Part shown: positions 11,091-23,190 of the stretch, in pieces
Layout: the number at the start of each line of letters is the position of its first letter
How positions within the stretch are numbered: position 1 is the stretch's first letter
Assembly: GCA_024138025.1 (NCBI GenBank)
Contig: JAMXBD010000399.1
Span: 930,001-994,000, forward strand
Length of the DNA stretch: 64,000 bases
Source: Combretum micranthum
Taxonomy: Eukaryota > Streptophyta > Magnoliopsida > Myrtales > Combretaceae
Direction: 5' to 3'
The notes under the pieces: generated by a model
Database searches by the model: none
Told to the model about the DNA's origin: nothing
Seen by the model: only the letters and a program-made list of their open reading frames with translations
Position numbers and translations under genes: made by a program

Positions 11091-11751
11091 TCATAGTGGT
11101 ATTTTTATAATTTTTTTAAAAAAGTAATATAATTTCCTTTCCCCAAAAATTAATACATAAAAAATATTATTAAAAATTTAATATTTTTAATATGCTTATT
11201 TAATATTTCTTAAAGGTTAATATTAAAATGGTAATTGAATTTTAGTGAAATATACAGTTAAGTACTTGATTTTTTAATTTGATTAATTTAATACTTGAAT
11301 TTTAAAGATTATTTTAGTACCCAAAAAAACTTTGCCTATATAATTTTTGCAGTATCTAAATTGATCGATTTAAATGTCATTCAATTAATGTCATAAATTT
11401 ATAAGTTAATGTCATAAATTTTATTAAATTTTAATAAAATGTAATTAAGGTTTTGAATGTTTAAATTGATCAATATGTTTTATGTATGTTAATAACAACT
11501 TCATCAAGTTTTTTTTTTATGAATTAAATTGATTAATTTTAAATGTTTTGAATATTAAATTAATTAATTTAAAAAGTTAAGCTGGTGAAGTAATTAATTT
11601 CAAAGGCCCCCATTCATGAAATGATCTGCAGTTTTTTTTTTTTTTTTTTTTTTTGTCCTTCTCGACAGCCACGGTTGGTACAGGCTGCTTAAGCCTCTGG
11701 CTCGCAGAGGGAAGCACTAACTGAAAGGAGAGAGGGAGAATCGAGGGAAAA
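11091..11751. other. Upstream region of SEC14-like gene
   Basis: AT-rich DNA with a T run at about 11632-11655, then a more GC-balanced 90 bases that probably hold the 5' leader. No clear TATA box was found near the start codon. The stretch around 11215-11345 (repeated TTAATACTTGAATTT-type text) looks like a decayed non-autonomous transposon, but I could not set ends. Confidence 0.4.
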
Positions 11752-14700
11752 ATGGCAAATAATTCTTCGTCCGACGAGTTTTCGGTGTTTGTATTGGCAT
11801 CCGATCTCGGAGTCGATGCTCGTCCCTTTTTAGCTACACAACCACACGAGGAGGAGGATTGTGATGAAGACTGGCAGGATTGTTGCCAATTTCCATTCCC
11901 CGACGAAAATTTCTCCGACCTCGAATTCTTGCAGTTCTTTGTTCTCCAAGGTTCCGATAAGGCCGGCAATCGTATCTTCAGAATCGTTGGCAAACACTTT
12001 CCTGGTAATTATATAGGTCCACTGATTTTCCTTTCCTTTCAATTTTATCTTGCTTTTTTTTTTTTTTTGTGGTTCCTTAAAATCATTCTAGGGTTCCAGT
12101 GTCACATAATTAGGTGAATACGACAAGGGGCTTATATATATGTATATATATATTATTGTATTATTATCAAGTTCTTCACTGTTACGAGGGGATAGATTGT
12201 GTTGTGCTGTACTGTTAGAACTCTTTTTTCTTTTTCGTTGATGAGTAAATCAGGGCAAGGAGTAAGCACCAAGTTTCATGGTCTTGAACCATCGTTTTGG
12301 TGACTCTTATATGACTACGTTGGACTGAGTTCGTCAATTCTAGATAGAAATTGCATGCGATCCAATGGAAACAAATTCCGACCTAATTTTAACGCTTGTT
12401 ATGATCAAATCCTTATGATTATTGCTGTAGTAATCAAGAGCGCGATGATGGGTGGTGAATGGCTGACGTAGAAACTGATCGTGGAAAGCGAGAAAACAAC
12501 TTGCCTTCTTTGAAAGTGGAATTATTACTACTTATTTTCTATTACAGCCATTACTTCATCTCGCACTACTTCCTTCTTCCACCTCCACTAAGGATTAAAA
12601 CTTAAAAGTCACTGGTTACTACTTTCTTATAAAGTTGCTAATATAATTTTTGACAGTTGTAAATATAAAGTTATGACAAACGGTCTTGAAATAAGAGCAT
12701 AATTAGTCTTGTTCATGTTCAGAACACTTCTCTAGAAAACTAGTCAGAAACCAGCAAAAGCTACTGAGCTGTTGGGCTTCCACCTTCTAGTGCAAAACCC
12801 TGATTCACCTAGTAGTATAACATTTGCATCGCTCTCCCGCAAACAGTTTCCTGTTTTGGCAGTGCATGAGTTCTATTGATCTTTTTCCCTTTCTTTGTTT
12901 TCTTTCATTATAGTTTTATTTATGCTACTTTTACCTCAGCACTTCACTGTTAAACTGTGATGCATGGGGTTTGTTCAAGCTGCTGTGTTAGCCATGGTAA
13001 TGAATAACAAACTTCATGATGTCGCTTTTTTGGTAAAAAAAAAAAAAAAAATCAGATATATTACTGTAAGAGAAATGTAATGGCGGAGTTCCATTATTCT
13101 GACTTTGGAGCTATAAGACTTTTATGGAACTTTCTTGTTCTTATCCAGTTTCGTATATTATATTGTTTAAACCTTCTGTTCATCCTGAGTTATTCAGTTT
13201 GTACAATATCTTTTATGAAGGTAAGTTGTTTTAAATACAGAAGAGTATAGTATGTATTTCATACTGATAAAGGGATTTATGCTTTGCAGCTCCAGTTGTG
13301 AGTGGGGAGAGGCTGAGGAAGTATGTTTTCCATAAAATATGCAATGAACTTCCTGAAGGTCCATTCTGCATTGTGTACATGCATAGCACTGTTCAGAAAG
13401 AAGACAACTCTCCTGGGGTTTCTATCTTGAGGTGGATTTACGAAGACCTGCCTTCTGAGATTAAGGAGAGGCTTCAGGTCATCTACTTTGTCCACCCAGG
13501 AATCCGATCCAGGCTCGTGCTTGCAACCGTTGGTCGTCTTTTTTTGAGCGGCGGGTATGTAGCTTACACTTTCTTGTGGCTAATCTTTGTTTTATGGTAG
13601 ACATGATTGCAGCAGTTGGGCTTTTGAACTTTTAGGTGGGTAATGAATCTAGTCAATGGGCAATAAATTGTGAAATTTGTGCTTGCATTGTGTTTCTTTT
13701 TGTTGGAATTTCTTTCTTCGGAGTCGAGACATATGGTGAATAAGTTCTGAGTACTTGTTAGAGAGAACACTGCTATTTTTTAAAGGCTTGTTGAGAGAGA
13801 ATTAAGAAAATAGCTTTGAATTTTAATTACTATTGTACAAACACTAATTTATGCCTAAATTTAAAAATAACAAAATAAAGATATTACTTTCCTAATATGA
13901 AGATATTTATAATTTTACTCCCTCCTTGGATATCACTTGTCCTCAAGCTCACATTGGACAAAAGCTGATTTGTTCTCTGTCTTGTCTACCTTTTCTTACT
14001 CTTCATCCTAAAATAGCTCCAACCAGAAGAACAATTTGCTGCAATAACCTCAGTAAAAGGGTTCGTCGTAGTTAAAATACAATTCGTCCTGATCCATCAT
14101 CTCTTCTTGGATTAGATGATGCATTGGTTTGTCATCAGTTAGAGGATTCATAACTTGTTCTCCATTCAGCTCCACCATATCCCCTCCTATAAAATTCCAC
14201 AATATTCCATCTCCCAGGTGATGGTTAACAATTGAGCTGTAACATTTCTTATAGGCTTGAACCAAACTTGTGACAGTAATCTAGTTTAAGGGTTGTTAGA
14301 GCTCCTCATGAACTTGGATGCTCTGGGGTCTTACTCTTACATAGTGTACATGCTAGAAACATCTGGAAATTTTTCAGTGCATTCCTCTTAAGTGCTACTT
14401 AACTCAACTCTACTAACTCTCTTGAAACATTGATGCTTACTGATGCATTGAATCACATATGGTAGTACTCCTTAGATCTATTCCATAACAATGCCTGTTT
14501 CTACTGTTCCGTATGGTAGTACCATATTTTGGCCTTTTTGGCCATTTGGATGGAAGCCAAACAAGCCCCTATAGTCTAAAGGTATGTTTCGTTGTTGGAA
14601 AAATATTCCCACCTATTCAACCATGAAAGTAGGTCGTTAAATTTGTTGTAAGCTAGAAATTTAACTTGGAGTAGCAAGACATAAGATTGTTGTCATTTTT

Positions 14701-16576
14701 AGTGTCTAAAGGTGGCACATCTTGCATGTGAATATGTGTCACATCTTCCTCAAACCCTAGCTGTGTGCCACAACTAGGAGGGTTACTGCTGTTGTTCTTG
14801 AAGTCTTGATGATCAAGAGAGGTTGCGTGAAGGGCAAAATTTGACCTGAGAGGTTGTGCTGGTGCAAGCTAATCCACCATGGTATGAAGTGTTCATATGG
14901 TGTTAATCTCCACCTCAAACGTAGCTTAGGCAGGCTGCATGTTTGAGATCCCTCGTGATTGTCATCATGTGTGTGTTGGTTGGAAGTAGTGTTGCTGGTA
15001 GCTTAGGCAAGATTCATTGTATTAAGCCTGGACATCATCTCTACAATCAGGTGCACCATATCCTTAACCTTAGCAGTTAGGCTTTGTTGTTCTTAGACTG
15101 CTTTTGCCTGATCAAGTGAGTATTGATCCAAAAACGCTAAAGCTTTATCTTTGAAAACTGATTCACCCACGACAGCTGGCTTTGACAGCCAAGTCTTATT
15201 TGCATGGTTATGCTTTTATTCAAGGGATGTTTTGCCATTGGTGTTTTTATTTTGCTGGAATTCCTTCCTTTATGCATCGAACCTATGATGATTGGTGTTT
15301 TCAATTCTGGTTAGAGAAAACATGGCCTGTAGAGATATAATCTTTTGATCTCTTTAGAAATATATTTAGGATGATACCGTTACTTGTTCATCGATAGGAG
15401 GGTTCAAGTCCTATACTGTCAAATGCCCAACCTGTATAGCTAGTCTAATAATTCGTGAAAGAATTTCAACATTCGTTTTCTCCTTAACTAAAATAGACGT
15501 GAACATTAATTTGGAACAAAAAGTAGCTTTGAGTATCCTCAAGTCTCTTCCTTAGCATAAAAGGCTATTTTTATTTTAGGATTATTGTTCCTCTTAAAAA
15601 GTAATTCATTTTCAAACCCACCAAAAAGTTTTCTGCTTTAATATTATGCATGATGTGGGATAAAATCAAATCCTCATTAGCTTTAGTGCTAAATGAGTCC
15701 ACACAAGCACAAGCTGAGCAAATACAAGCAAACATACCAACAACTAATAAAACCAGTGAAGAGCGTAATGCCTATATGCTATATTGATGCATGTGACATG
15801 TCTGGTACAGTCAGGAAAAAAAGCCCAAATGTTTCCTCACTTGGGCCTAGCTGGGGAAATTTCTGCATACAGATTGAACTATTGAAGTAAAAAATTTCAA
15901 TTCAAAACTGAGCAGGTCGGGTTGGTTATCTTGGAGTTAGGCCCTATATTTAACATTGAGAATGTTCAGGAAGCATTGTTGAGGTTAAGACTCCATCAGA
16001 GCATATAGAATGCCTCAAAACCAAGCTTTTAACTGAGCCGAAAAACTAGCTGTAAGGATCCTTTCACATGCCATGCTATGTTGTAAATGCGTTCAAACCA
16101 ACAACTAAGCACTCAGCAGTAGTAACCAACTTTATTTTTAAAGCACGATGAGAGAGTAGTATTATGGAAACAAAACCATGCCAGCAGTTACCAGTCATTC
16201 TAGCTAAACAAATGAATAATAGCTGAGCCAAAATATTGTGACAAATCGGATATAAGAGATTGATATACTTTATCACATTCATGTGCTGTGAACCTTTGGT
16301 TCAACATAATATCTCATCTCATAAGTACAGAACGTGGAATTCCATTTTAAGCATAAGTGAGTTCCTTCAAGAATTTTACGTATATCATATAATACATATA
16401 CAAGCTTGTGGGTGGTAAAGCAAGTGACCATTCCGCCAAAATATCACACAAGAATTTACCTCTATTTACTATTCCCAGAAGAGAATCAACTGGAATGGGT
16501 TTAGCCGAACACAAGACGTGTTCCTTACCAGACTTCATAGGCCAAAAGCATTAATGGTCATATTAACTTCTTCTTC

Positions 16577-16612
<36 letters not shown>

Positions 16613-19600
16613 TTATTTTTTATTTTATCTCCACCACTATGTCTAACTTAAAATACAGTTCAAAGCTGAGTAGGATTGCTTGAATCACACAAACATATGA
16701 CTATCACAGTGCAGACATGCAGTGGTTTGAGGCAGAGTTCTATATCTTCATGGGGTTGGCAGGTCAAAAATGTGCTACACAAATTGCAAATCTAATCTAG
16801 GTGTTTGCTATAACATAATGATATGAATGGTGGTGGTGCAGCACAAAGAGTGCCAAAAGTGGCTGAACTGAATTTGATTCAACGGGTGCATAGTTGTCCT
16901 GTTTCACAAATAGAACCAGAGTTTGGTATCCAAAATTCAAGTAAAATAAAATAGATTTTATCCCTAACCTGTGGGAGATCTTTTGGTTTCACTTGATATG
17001 ATGATTGTAAGAGAATATGGCGGCCAATATGAAATGATGAGGGATCGGTGCAGATGGCTTCACTTTTAGTGGTAATGCCTTTCTGATCATATTTTTCAAC
17101 AAATAATGAATAGAAAGAACTCTGGATACCAGGAGAAATGGAGGGGTGGTGGCTTGTAATTTAGATGTCCTAGGTGGCTGCACTGGTTTTCAAAATTTGG
17201 TCAACAGGGAAAAATTTTATGGATTAGCATCAGACACCACTAATAGAAGTTTTCCACCATCTAATCATTTCCTTCCCAAGCAAACATTTAATGCTTCCTA
17301 AGGCGTTCTATACTTATTAAAACGTAAATTAAGGTCAAGATTCAGCTGACGTGTTGATTTTGCAACACTGACAGACATGCATGAAAAATTACATGTACAC
17401 CTAGCTTCCTTCTTTTATTTCAAAGATGTGTGTGAAGCCCGAAACATGCATGCAATGGATATAAGGTTTCGTTTCAGATTGGGAACTTTCATTAAAATTA
17501 AAACATGGGATAAGTTTCATTACCTGTGTTTTTTTTATTGTAATAGAAATGTACCGAAGAAAATTTTATACTAAGAAAATATCTAAATTTTTTAAAGATT
17601 TCATTAAAAGCACTTAAACTTTTGAAAATTTCACCTAATATATGTATAGTCGAAACCGTCTATTTTTTCGTTTCGTTGTTGGCGTGGCAAGCAGACCTTG
17701 ACTAAGATATATTTTTTTCTGTCCACGTTGGCTTTATTATTATTTTTATTTATTTTTTACTTTTCTCTCTTTCTCTCTTCTCTCTCTCTTCTTCCTCCTC
17801 CTCCTTCATCGTCTTCTTCTTTAAGTTAAAAAAATAAATAAAAATTGCATAACATATCTTTTAAAAAAGTTTTTTTTTTTTAAACTTTCCCTTTTCTCTT
17901 CTCTCTCTCCTTCTCTCCTCCTCCTCCTGCTCTTCTTCTTCTTTAAATATAAAAAAAAAAATTGCAGAAATATTTAAAAAAAAAATTCTTTTATTTTTTT
18001 TACTTCCCTTTCTTTCTCTCTCCTCTCTCTTCTTCTCCTCCTCATACTTCTCCTCCTTCTTCTTCCTCTTTTTTAAATAAAAATAATTAAAATAAAATTG
18101 CAGAATGTATTATTTTTAAAAGTTCCTTTTTTTCCTACTTTCCCTTCTCTCTTTTTCTTCTCTCTCTCTTTTCTTTTCTTTTCTTCTTCTTCTTCAAAAT
18201 TAAAACAAAAAAAAAAAAATCAGATAACATATTAAAAAAAATGTTTTTTTTTCTTTTTAACTTTCCCTTCTCCCTCCCTCTCCTTCCTCTCTCTTCTTCT
18301 TCTTCTTCAAATATAAAAAAAATCATAGAACATACTTAAAAAAAGCTCTTTGTTTCTACTCTCTCTCCCCCCTTCCTCCTCCTCCTTCTTCAAATAATTT
18401 TAAAAAAAAAATTGCAGAACATATTTAAAAAAAAAAAGGTTCTTTTGTTTTTTTTTTTTTAAACTTTCACTTCTCCCTCTCAACTTTGGTTTACATTCCA
18501 TGAAGATTTTAAGCTTTGTTAATGATGGTTTTTTTTGCGATCTGGGTTTTTTTTGTATCTCATCATGATAGATTATGTGTATATTTGTGATTTCTAGATT
18601 TGAAAATTTCAATACACAAACTGAATTTTTCAAGCTCCATTAATGGCATCTTTATTTTGGAGAAGAAGAAGGGAAATTCTATGATCCTTTTATCAATTTT
18701 GACAGGATCGCTTTCGTTATTATCCCACGGTTCACACCATATCCAATCGTGATTGAATCACTAAAATAGTTAATATTCTAATTACTATATTTATTTTAAC
18801 GGTTAGATGATTGATTGCAGGGTCCCATCGACAGGACCATAGAAGCTTTCGAAGTAGGAGAAAGAGAGGAGAGAGGGGGGAGAGAGAGAAGGGAAAGTGA
18901 AAAAAAATAATAATTTCCAACATGGATCAAAATATAATATTTTAATTAAGTTTGGTGTTCATGTCAGTGTTTTAACGGAAAAATGGACAGTTTCTATCTA
19001 TAGGTACTTTTAGTAAAATTTTAAAAAATTTTATGTATTTTCTTGACACGAAATTTTCTTTTAGTATATTTTTGTTACAGTTGAAAAAGCATAGGTACCA
19101 TTAGTAAAACTTTCAGATCTATAAATGCAAAAGCTCACAATACATGCATGCACTAATTACTTTTGTCATTTTTGTCTAAGGTTAAAGAAATTGTCCACAA
19201 AAGAGAGAAATGGGTATGGTGATGGCAGGTTGGGGCTGCCCAAGAGCTGCTCTGGAGGTAGTGGCATTGATCGTTCAAGCGATGGGGCATGTTGTGAGAT
19301 CTTTTTAGAACATCTTAGATTGTGTGGTCACATTTGGGGCCACTAATAAAAAGTAAATTTGAATATCAACACATGATCTAGTCAAGTATTTAATGAAGTT
19401 GTTCGATCTTGTATTGTTATTGAATATTGTTGAATAGAAGTTGAAACACGGCTATGTCTATGGGTCAGGAACTTGCTTAATTGTTACATACATACGCTTA
19501 TGAAAAAAGAAATATTCTGGATTAATTGTGACTTAAATCAAAAAAGAACCTTTAGCACTTCACAGATCAACAATGCCTTGCAAATGCTGTCAACTTTGTG

Positions 19601-21773
19601 GGAGTGGTGTTCTAGTGGTAGGATTGGTGTTGGCGGTGGTAAGGCTGGTGGTAGCGGTTGTTTTAGTGGAGAAGTGGAATTTTGGGTATGTGTTATTATG
19701 TGATACTTAGAGAGGGAGAGGAGATCTGAGATTACTATGCAAAGGAAAAGTGAAAGTGAAATCAGATGTAATTTTCTGATTTTTGTTTTGCATGCTAGTA
19801 TTCCCCAAATGTTTGTTGCATATGGTAGAACTTGCAGATGTATCATTGGCCTTAAGTTTTGATGGGGTTTCGAAACCAAACTTTAAGGTCTAGTTAGAGA
19901 TATTTTTTAGGCTCAAACAACCATTGATAAATTTCATTTGGGTCTTTGGTTTGAATTTTAGTACTTTCTTATTGTCCAGCTACTTAATTTCCAATAGTAT
20001 AGCTATTCTTGTCTCATGCTCACACAGTTTTGAAAATGGATTTGAGAACATGAACCCGCCAATATATATTAATTATCTAAATGCCCACAACATAATTTCA
20101 AGCACATTTTATTATGAGTTCCTTGGAGTAAAAATTCATTTTTCTTTCCTGGATGCTCTTGTTAAATTCTCGTTATTACCTTATATGTTAATTTATGGGA
20201 CTAAATTACTTGATCTAACCTTGCACCTCTTAATTACCATCATATCCTACTTGTTACCTGGGCATTCCAGCAAGGCGTTTCACATGTGTATTTGAAAAGC
20301 TTCTATTTGGGTTGTACTAGCGAATAGCTAATAGTTTTTGTTTCATCTAGATTTATCTATTAAGGACATATTGAGCATATGTGTTGGGTGCTTCTGTTGT
20401 AGGGGTCTGGACTTTCACAATGAGAAAGAGAACCATTCTGCTGTTTGAGGCTGTTGGATTTCTAAATAATCTAATACCAGATATGCTTCTTTTATCCCTC
20501 TATTGGATCGATTCTTTCTACATAACCCCCAGTCTCCCTCCACATAAACCTCTCCCCACCCCCAACACCCCACTCCCAAAAAATTAAATAAATAAAAAGT
20601 AAATAAATAAATAAAGAAGAAGAAGGAGAAGAAGAGAATCTGGAAAAATTAGGCTATTTTCCCCTAGGTGAGCCAGAAGAGATTGTCTGTGCTTCCTATG
20701 TGCTAGGGACGTAGAGACCCATTCGCACTTGCTTCTCTAGTGCAATTTTATCAGACATTTGGTCAAGGGTCAATGGTTACATTCATAAGGCTATGGCTGC
20801 TCCACTCTCCGTAAATTCTATCATGGAGCTGTTGTCCTCTTTTGCCATGAGGTTGAAAACCTTGTGGTGGAAAGCAACTAGTATAGTGTTTTATTTTGTT
20901 TGGTAGGAGTGTGTGATGAAAGATGGTGGGGGCTTAGCAGTTAGGACTCCGTTAGTATAGCTATAGGTGTTAGCTTGTTTATTTGCTAATTGATTTGTTT
21001 GGCGAGCCATGTCAGCTTCTTTTTTATAGTTTGGAACGCCTCTGAGTATTTGGTGAAGAGACTGATCCTAGTATTATTTTTGTTCCTTGGTGCTTTGTTT
21101 TTTCTTGTGTTCCTTTGGTTTTTTCTCTCTTGTATTGGGATCTCTTTCCCTCTTTTCTCATAATTATTTTTTCACTTAAAATACAAAATACAAATTTTGA
21201 CTTTACTCACAAGAAAGGGGGAAAAATTGAAGCCTTTTCTTGTAAGATGGGGCACTGTCTTAAAATTAAGTTGATTATGATATTTTAAGTTCATTTTCTG
21301 GGTGGGGCTGCATACATGCATCCCTGCACCTCTTATTGCAAGCCAAGGAACAATTTGCATCCTGATGAGCCATAGAATGATCTTCAATCAGGGATGGTGT
21401 AAAGATCTCTTTCCCCTCTCTTTCTCTCTGTGTATATATATATATATTTATTGATGATGAACTCTGCAGGTAATTGTACATTAAAAGTTCCTTTCTGGCG
21501 TTTTAGTGACCTGCATCTCTCTTTATTTCTCTCAGGTTATACTGGAAAATAAAGTATGTAAGCCGTCTGCAGTACCTGTGGGAATACATAAAGAAAGGAG
21601 AGGTGGAAATCCCTGAATTTGTACAAAAGCATGACGAGGTTCTTGAGCATAGACCACTTACGGATTATGGCATTGAGCCGGATCCACTCTACCTGACCGC
21701 AGTACCGAGCACAGGTTACCCATATGGCAGGTGTGAGGAGAAATGGGCATCATCGAGAGAGTACATATCTTAA
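11752..21773 (+). CDS. Divergent CRAL-TRIO (SEC14-like) domain protein
   Basis: Three exons, 11752-12004, 13290-13554 and 21536-21773, join in frame to 251 residues and a TAA stop. Junctions are CCTG|GTAATT, TTTGCAG|CTCC, GCGG|GTATGT and TCTCAG|GTTA. Residues 1-60 are acidic and low in order (PHEEEDCDEDWQD). From about residue 65 to 205 runs a CRAL-TRIO type 2 domain, with FCIVYMHSTVQKEDN, ILRWIYEDLP and VIYFVHPGIRSRL, followed by the YWKIKYVSRLQYLWEYI helix. Related domains occur in plant SEC14 cytosolic factor-like proteins and in animal GDAP2 and BNIP2-type proteins, where they bind lipids or small GTPase regulators; the ligand here is unknown. No signal peptide or membrane span, so probably cytosolic. 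The first ATG opens exon 1 directly after a short GC-balanced leader. Intron 2 is about 8.0 kb and full of repeats; intron 1 is 1285 bp. Confidence 0.92.
13790..15560 (-). mobile_element. Decayed LTR retroelement remnant in intron 2
   Basis: On the minus strand the GAGCTTGAGGACAAGTGAT region near 13945 followed by a purine-rich GGAGGGAG run resembles the end of a Ty3/gypsy pol gene and its polypurine tract. The downstream 13790-13880 part looks LTR-like. The rest, to about 15560, has only broken frames and no recognisable catalytic motif. The extent is a guess. Confidence 0.3.
15561..17574. other. Intron 2, unassigned
   Basis: Intronic DNA without a recognisable gene or element. Apart from the TC microsatellite at 16580, I see nothing to report. 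Confidence 0.5.
16580..16608. repeat. (TC)n microsatellite
   Basis: About 14 uninterrupted TC units in intron 2 of the SEC14-like gene. Confidence 0.95.
17575..19110. mobile_element. Inverted-repeat element carrying a polypyrimidine array
   Basis: The ends, roughly 17575-17700 and 18950-19110, show imperfect inverted similarity (an AACG..AAAAAT.GAC.GTTTC stretch followed by ATTAG or TTTAGT.AAATTTT on opposite strands). Between them lie the tandem units at 17755-18480 and a block at 18840-18900 that is purine-rich on the plus strand. No transposase is present. This may be a non-autonomous DNA transposon in intron 2. Ends and target duplication could not be fixed. Confidence 0.4.
17755..18480. 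repeat. Tandem array of ~120-bp pyrimidine/A-rich units
   Basis: About six units begin near 17755, 17878, 17998, 18121, 18243 and 18355. Each has an ACTTTCCCTT-type T/C block of about 60 bases ending in repeated CTT, then an A-rich stretch, a TTGCAG, ATCAG or similar motif, and AACATATTTAAAA. The units vary in length by a few bases. The array lies within intron 2 in the sense direction of the gene. Confidence 0.85.
19111..21535. other. Intron 2, 3' part, unassigned
   Basis: Intronic sequence with a few short open frames that lack protein-like content. The last 40 bases before the acceptor at 21535 are pyrimidine-rich (CTCTCTTTATTTCTCTCAG), as expected for the 3' splice site of the SEC14-like gene. 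Confidence 0.5.
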
Positions 21774-22889
21774 TTTGCATGTGTAACTTGTTAGTTATGA
21801 CTACCACTATTAAAGTTGGGATAAGCTTGCAATTACCCTTGAGAAAAGGAAAGTTATGATTGGCTTTTTGGAAGGACGAAGTTCTGTACATAATATCTAC
21901 GGTGTTGAGTTACTTCATGATCTTTTAATCTTTTAGTTTTCCCGTTGCTAGAGAACTTTGTGGTAGTGACTTTTATAGATATGTAGGGAGATAGTAAGCT
22001 CTTTGGTGAAAATACCTTTCTGGATTTGTAGGGTGTGTATAAGATTGTTTAGAATCTGATTGGAAGAATGCGATGTAAGTTCTCCAGTGTCCCTATACGC
22101 ATCATGATGCTTGAATTCCCATCCACCGTTATTATAGCAAAAAAAAAAAAAAAGAGGAAAATCAGTTTATTACTGAGCAGGTATTTACCTTGGTATGAGA
22201 AATTGAGCATGTTATCATGTTGTAGTCATTTAGTTTAATTTCCCTAGTTTGATATTTGCTTGAAGATTGTTCATTGGTCACCAGGCTTTTGATATTAATA
22301 AGCAATCAGTGTAGATGTTTTCTGGATCTGAAAGCATATGACTTCCGTCTTTCCGGTATTCTTGCAATGACAGTCTTAAAGCTTAAAAGCTGTTCACCTA
22401 ATTTTTTTTTTTTTAAGGGAATATTCTCTAAATACGATACAAATAAGATTGTTTATTGCATTTAGTAATGCCATTTATAAATGTACTTATTGAAATCGTG
22501 TGGTGCGTTGTTTGTGTATTAACATGTGTGTCGCATCACATATTATTAACTCATGTGTTAAATAATAGAATTGCATCTTATAGGTGTAATTTTCAGTTGG
22601 TTTTTTGGTAATTAATTTGTGTTTGTGTGTTTAATATTTTTTCTGGTTGGTTTGATAGTTTATTTTTATCATTTTCAAATAGATGTTTGTTAATAAGTAG
22701 ATACATATGAAAAACATACATTTTTATTCATAAAAATATCAAACAGATCAGATACATATAAAAAATAGACAATCTAAATAGACTCGTAATTTGTATTTAT
22801 GTACTTTTAATTTGAGCGGGTCAATAATCATGCACTTTCTTCTAGGGAGAGAGAGAATTGTGAGTTTACCAATGGCTCTAAATATTATT
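21774..22889. other. 3' untranslated region and downstream DNA of SEC14-like gene
   Basis: After the TAA at 21771-21773 the sequence continues without coding content. An A run lies at 22140-22155. The polyadenylation site cannot be set by eye. Confidence 0.45.
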
Positions 22890-23190
22890 TATGGAAATAC
22901 TAATTACATAAAAATAATTAAAAAAATATGTGTGATTTTATCCTTTTTATGAATGTTTCATGTTTTCCATGCGAATTTTGTGAAAATAGTTAAAAGTTTC
23001 TATTTATTGTAAACTATATGTTAAAGATGTGATTTTATCTTCCATTTATAGTAAATCACATGCTTTAACATGTGATTTTCCAATGTCTAAAGTTATGAAA
23101 TTGTAGATTTTTTTTTCTTGCAAATGAAATCGTAGATTAAATATATGATTTTAGTAAATCACATGTATTGAAAAACCATACATCACTGGG
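22890..23190. repeat. Divergent relative of the 61.9-kb inverted-repeat element
   Basis: The AAATACTAATTACATAAAA and TGTGATTTTAT stretches match, with changes, the inner and terminal parts of the repeats at 61861 and 63546. Several copies of TAAATCACATG and its complement ATGTGATTTT occur in opposite orientations within 200 bp, giving hairpin potential. This is an older, decayed member or a related element. Confidence 0.4.

Noticed and set aside
11577..12042. Antisense frames over exon 1 of the SEC14-like gene
   Set aside because: They are shadows of the real exon on the opposite strand, and one translates the poly-T tract as poly-Lys.
13298..13600. Continuous frame reading from exon 2 into intron 2 of the SEC14-like gene
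   Set aside because: The GCGG|GTATGT donor at 13555 joins in frame to 21536 and completes the CRAL-TRIO domain. The intronic extension has no family similarity.
14050..14265. 71-residue acidic frame on the minus strand of intron 2
   Set aside because: It lies in a decayed retroelement region and has no recognisable domain. It is not supported as a separate gene.
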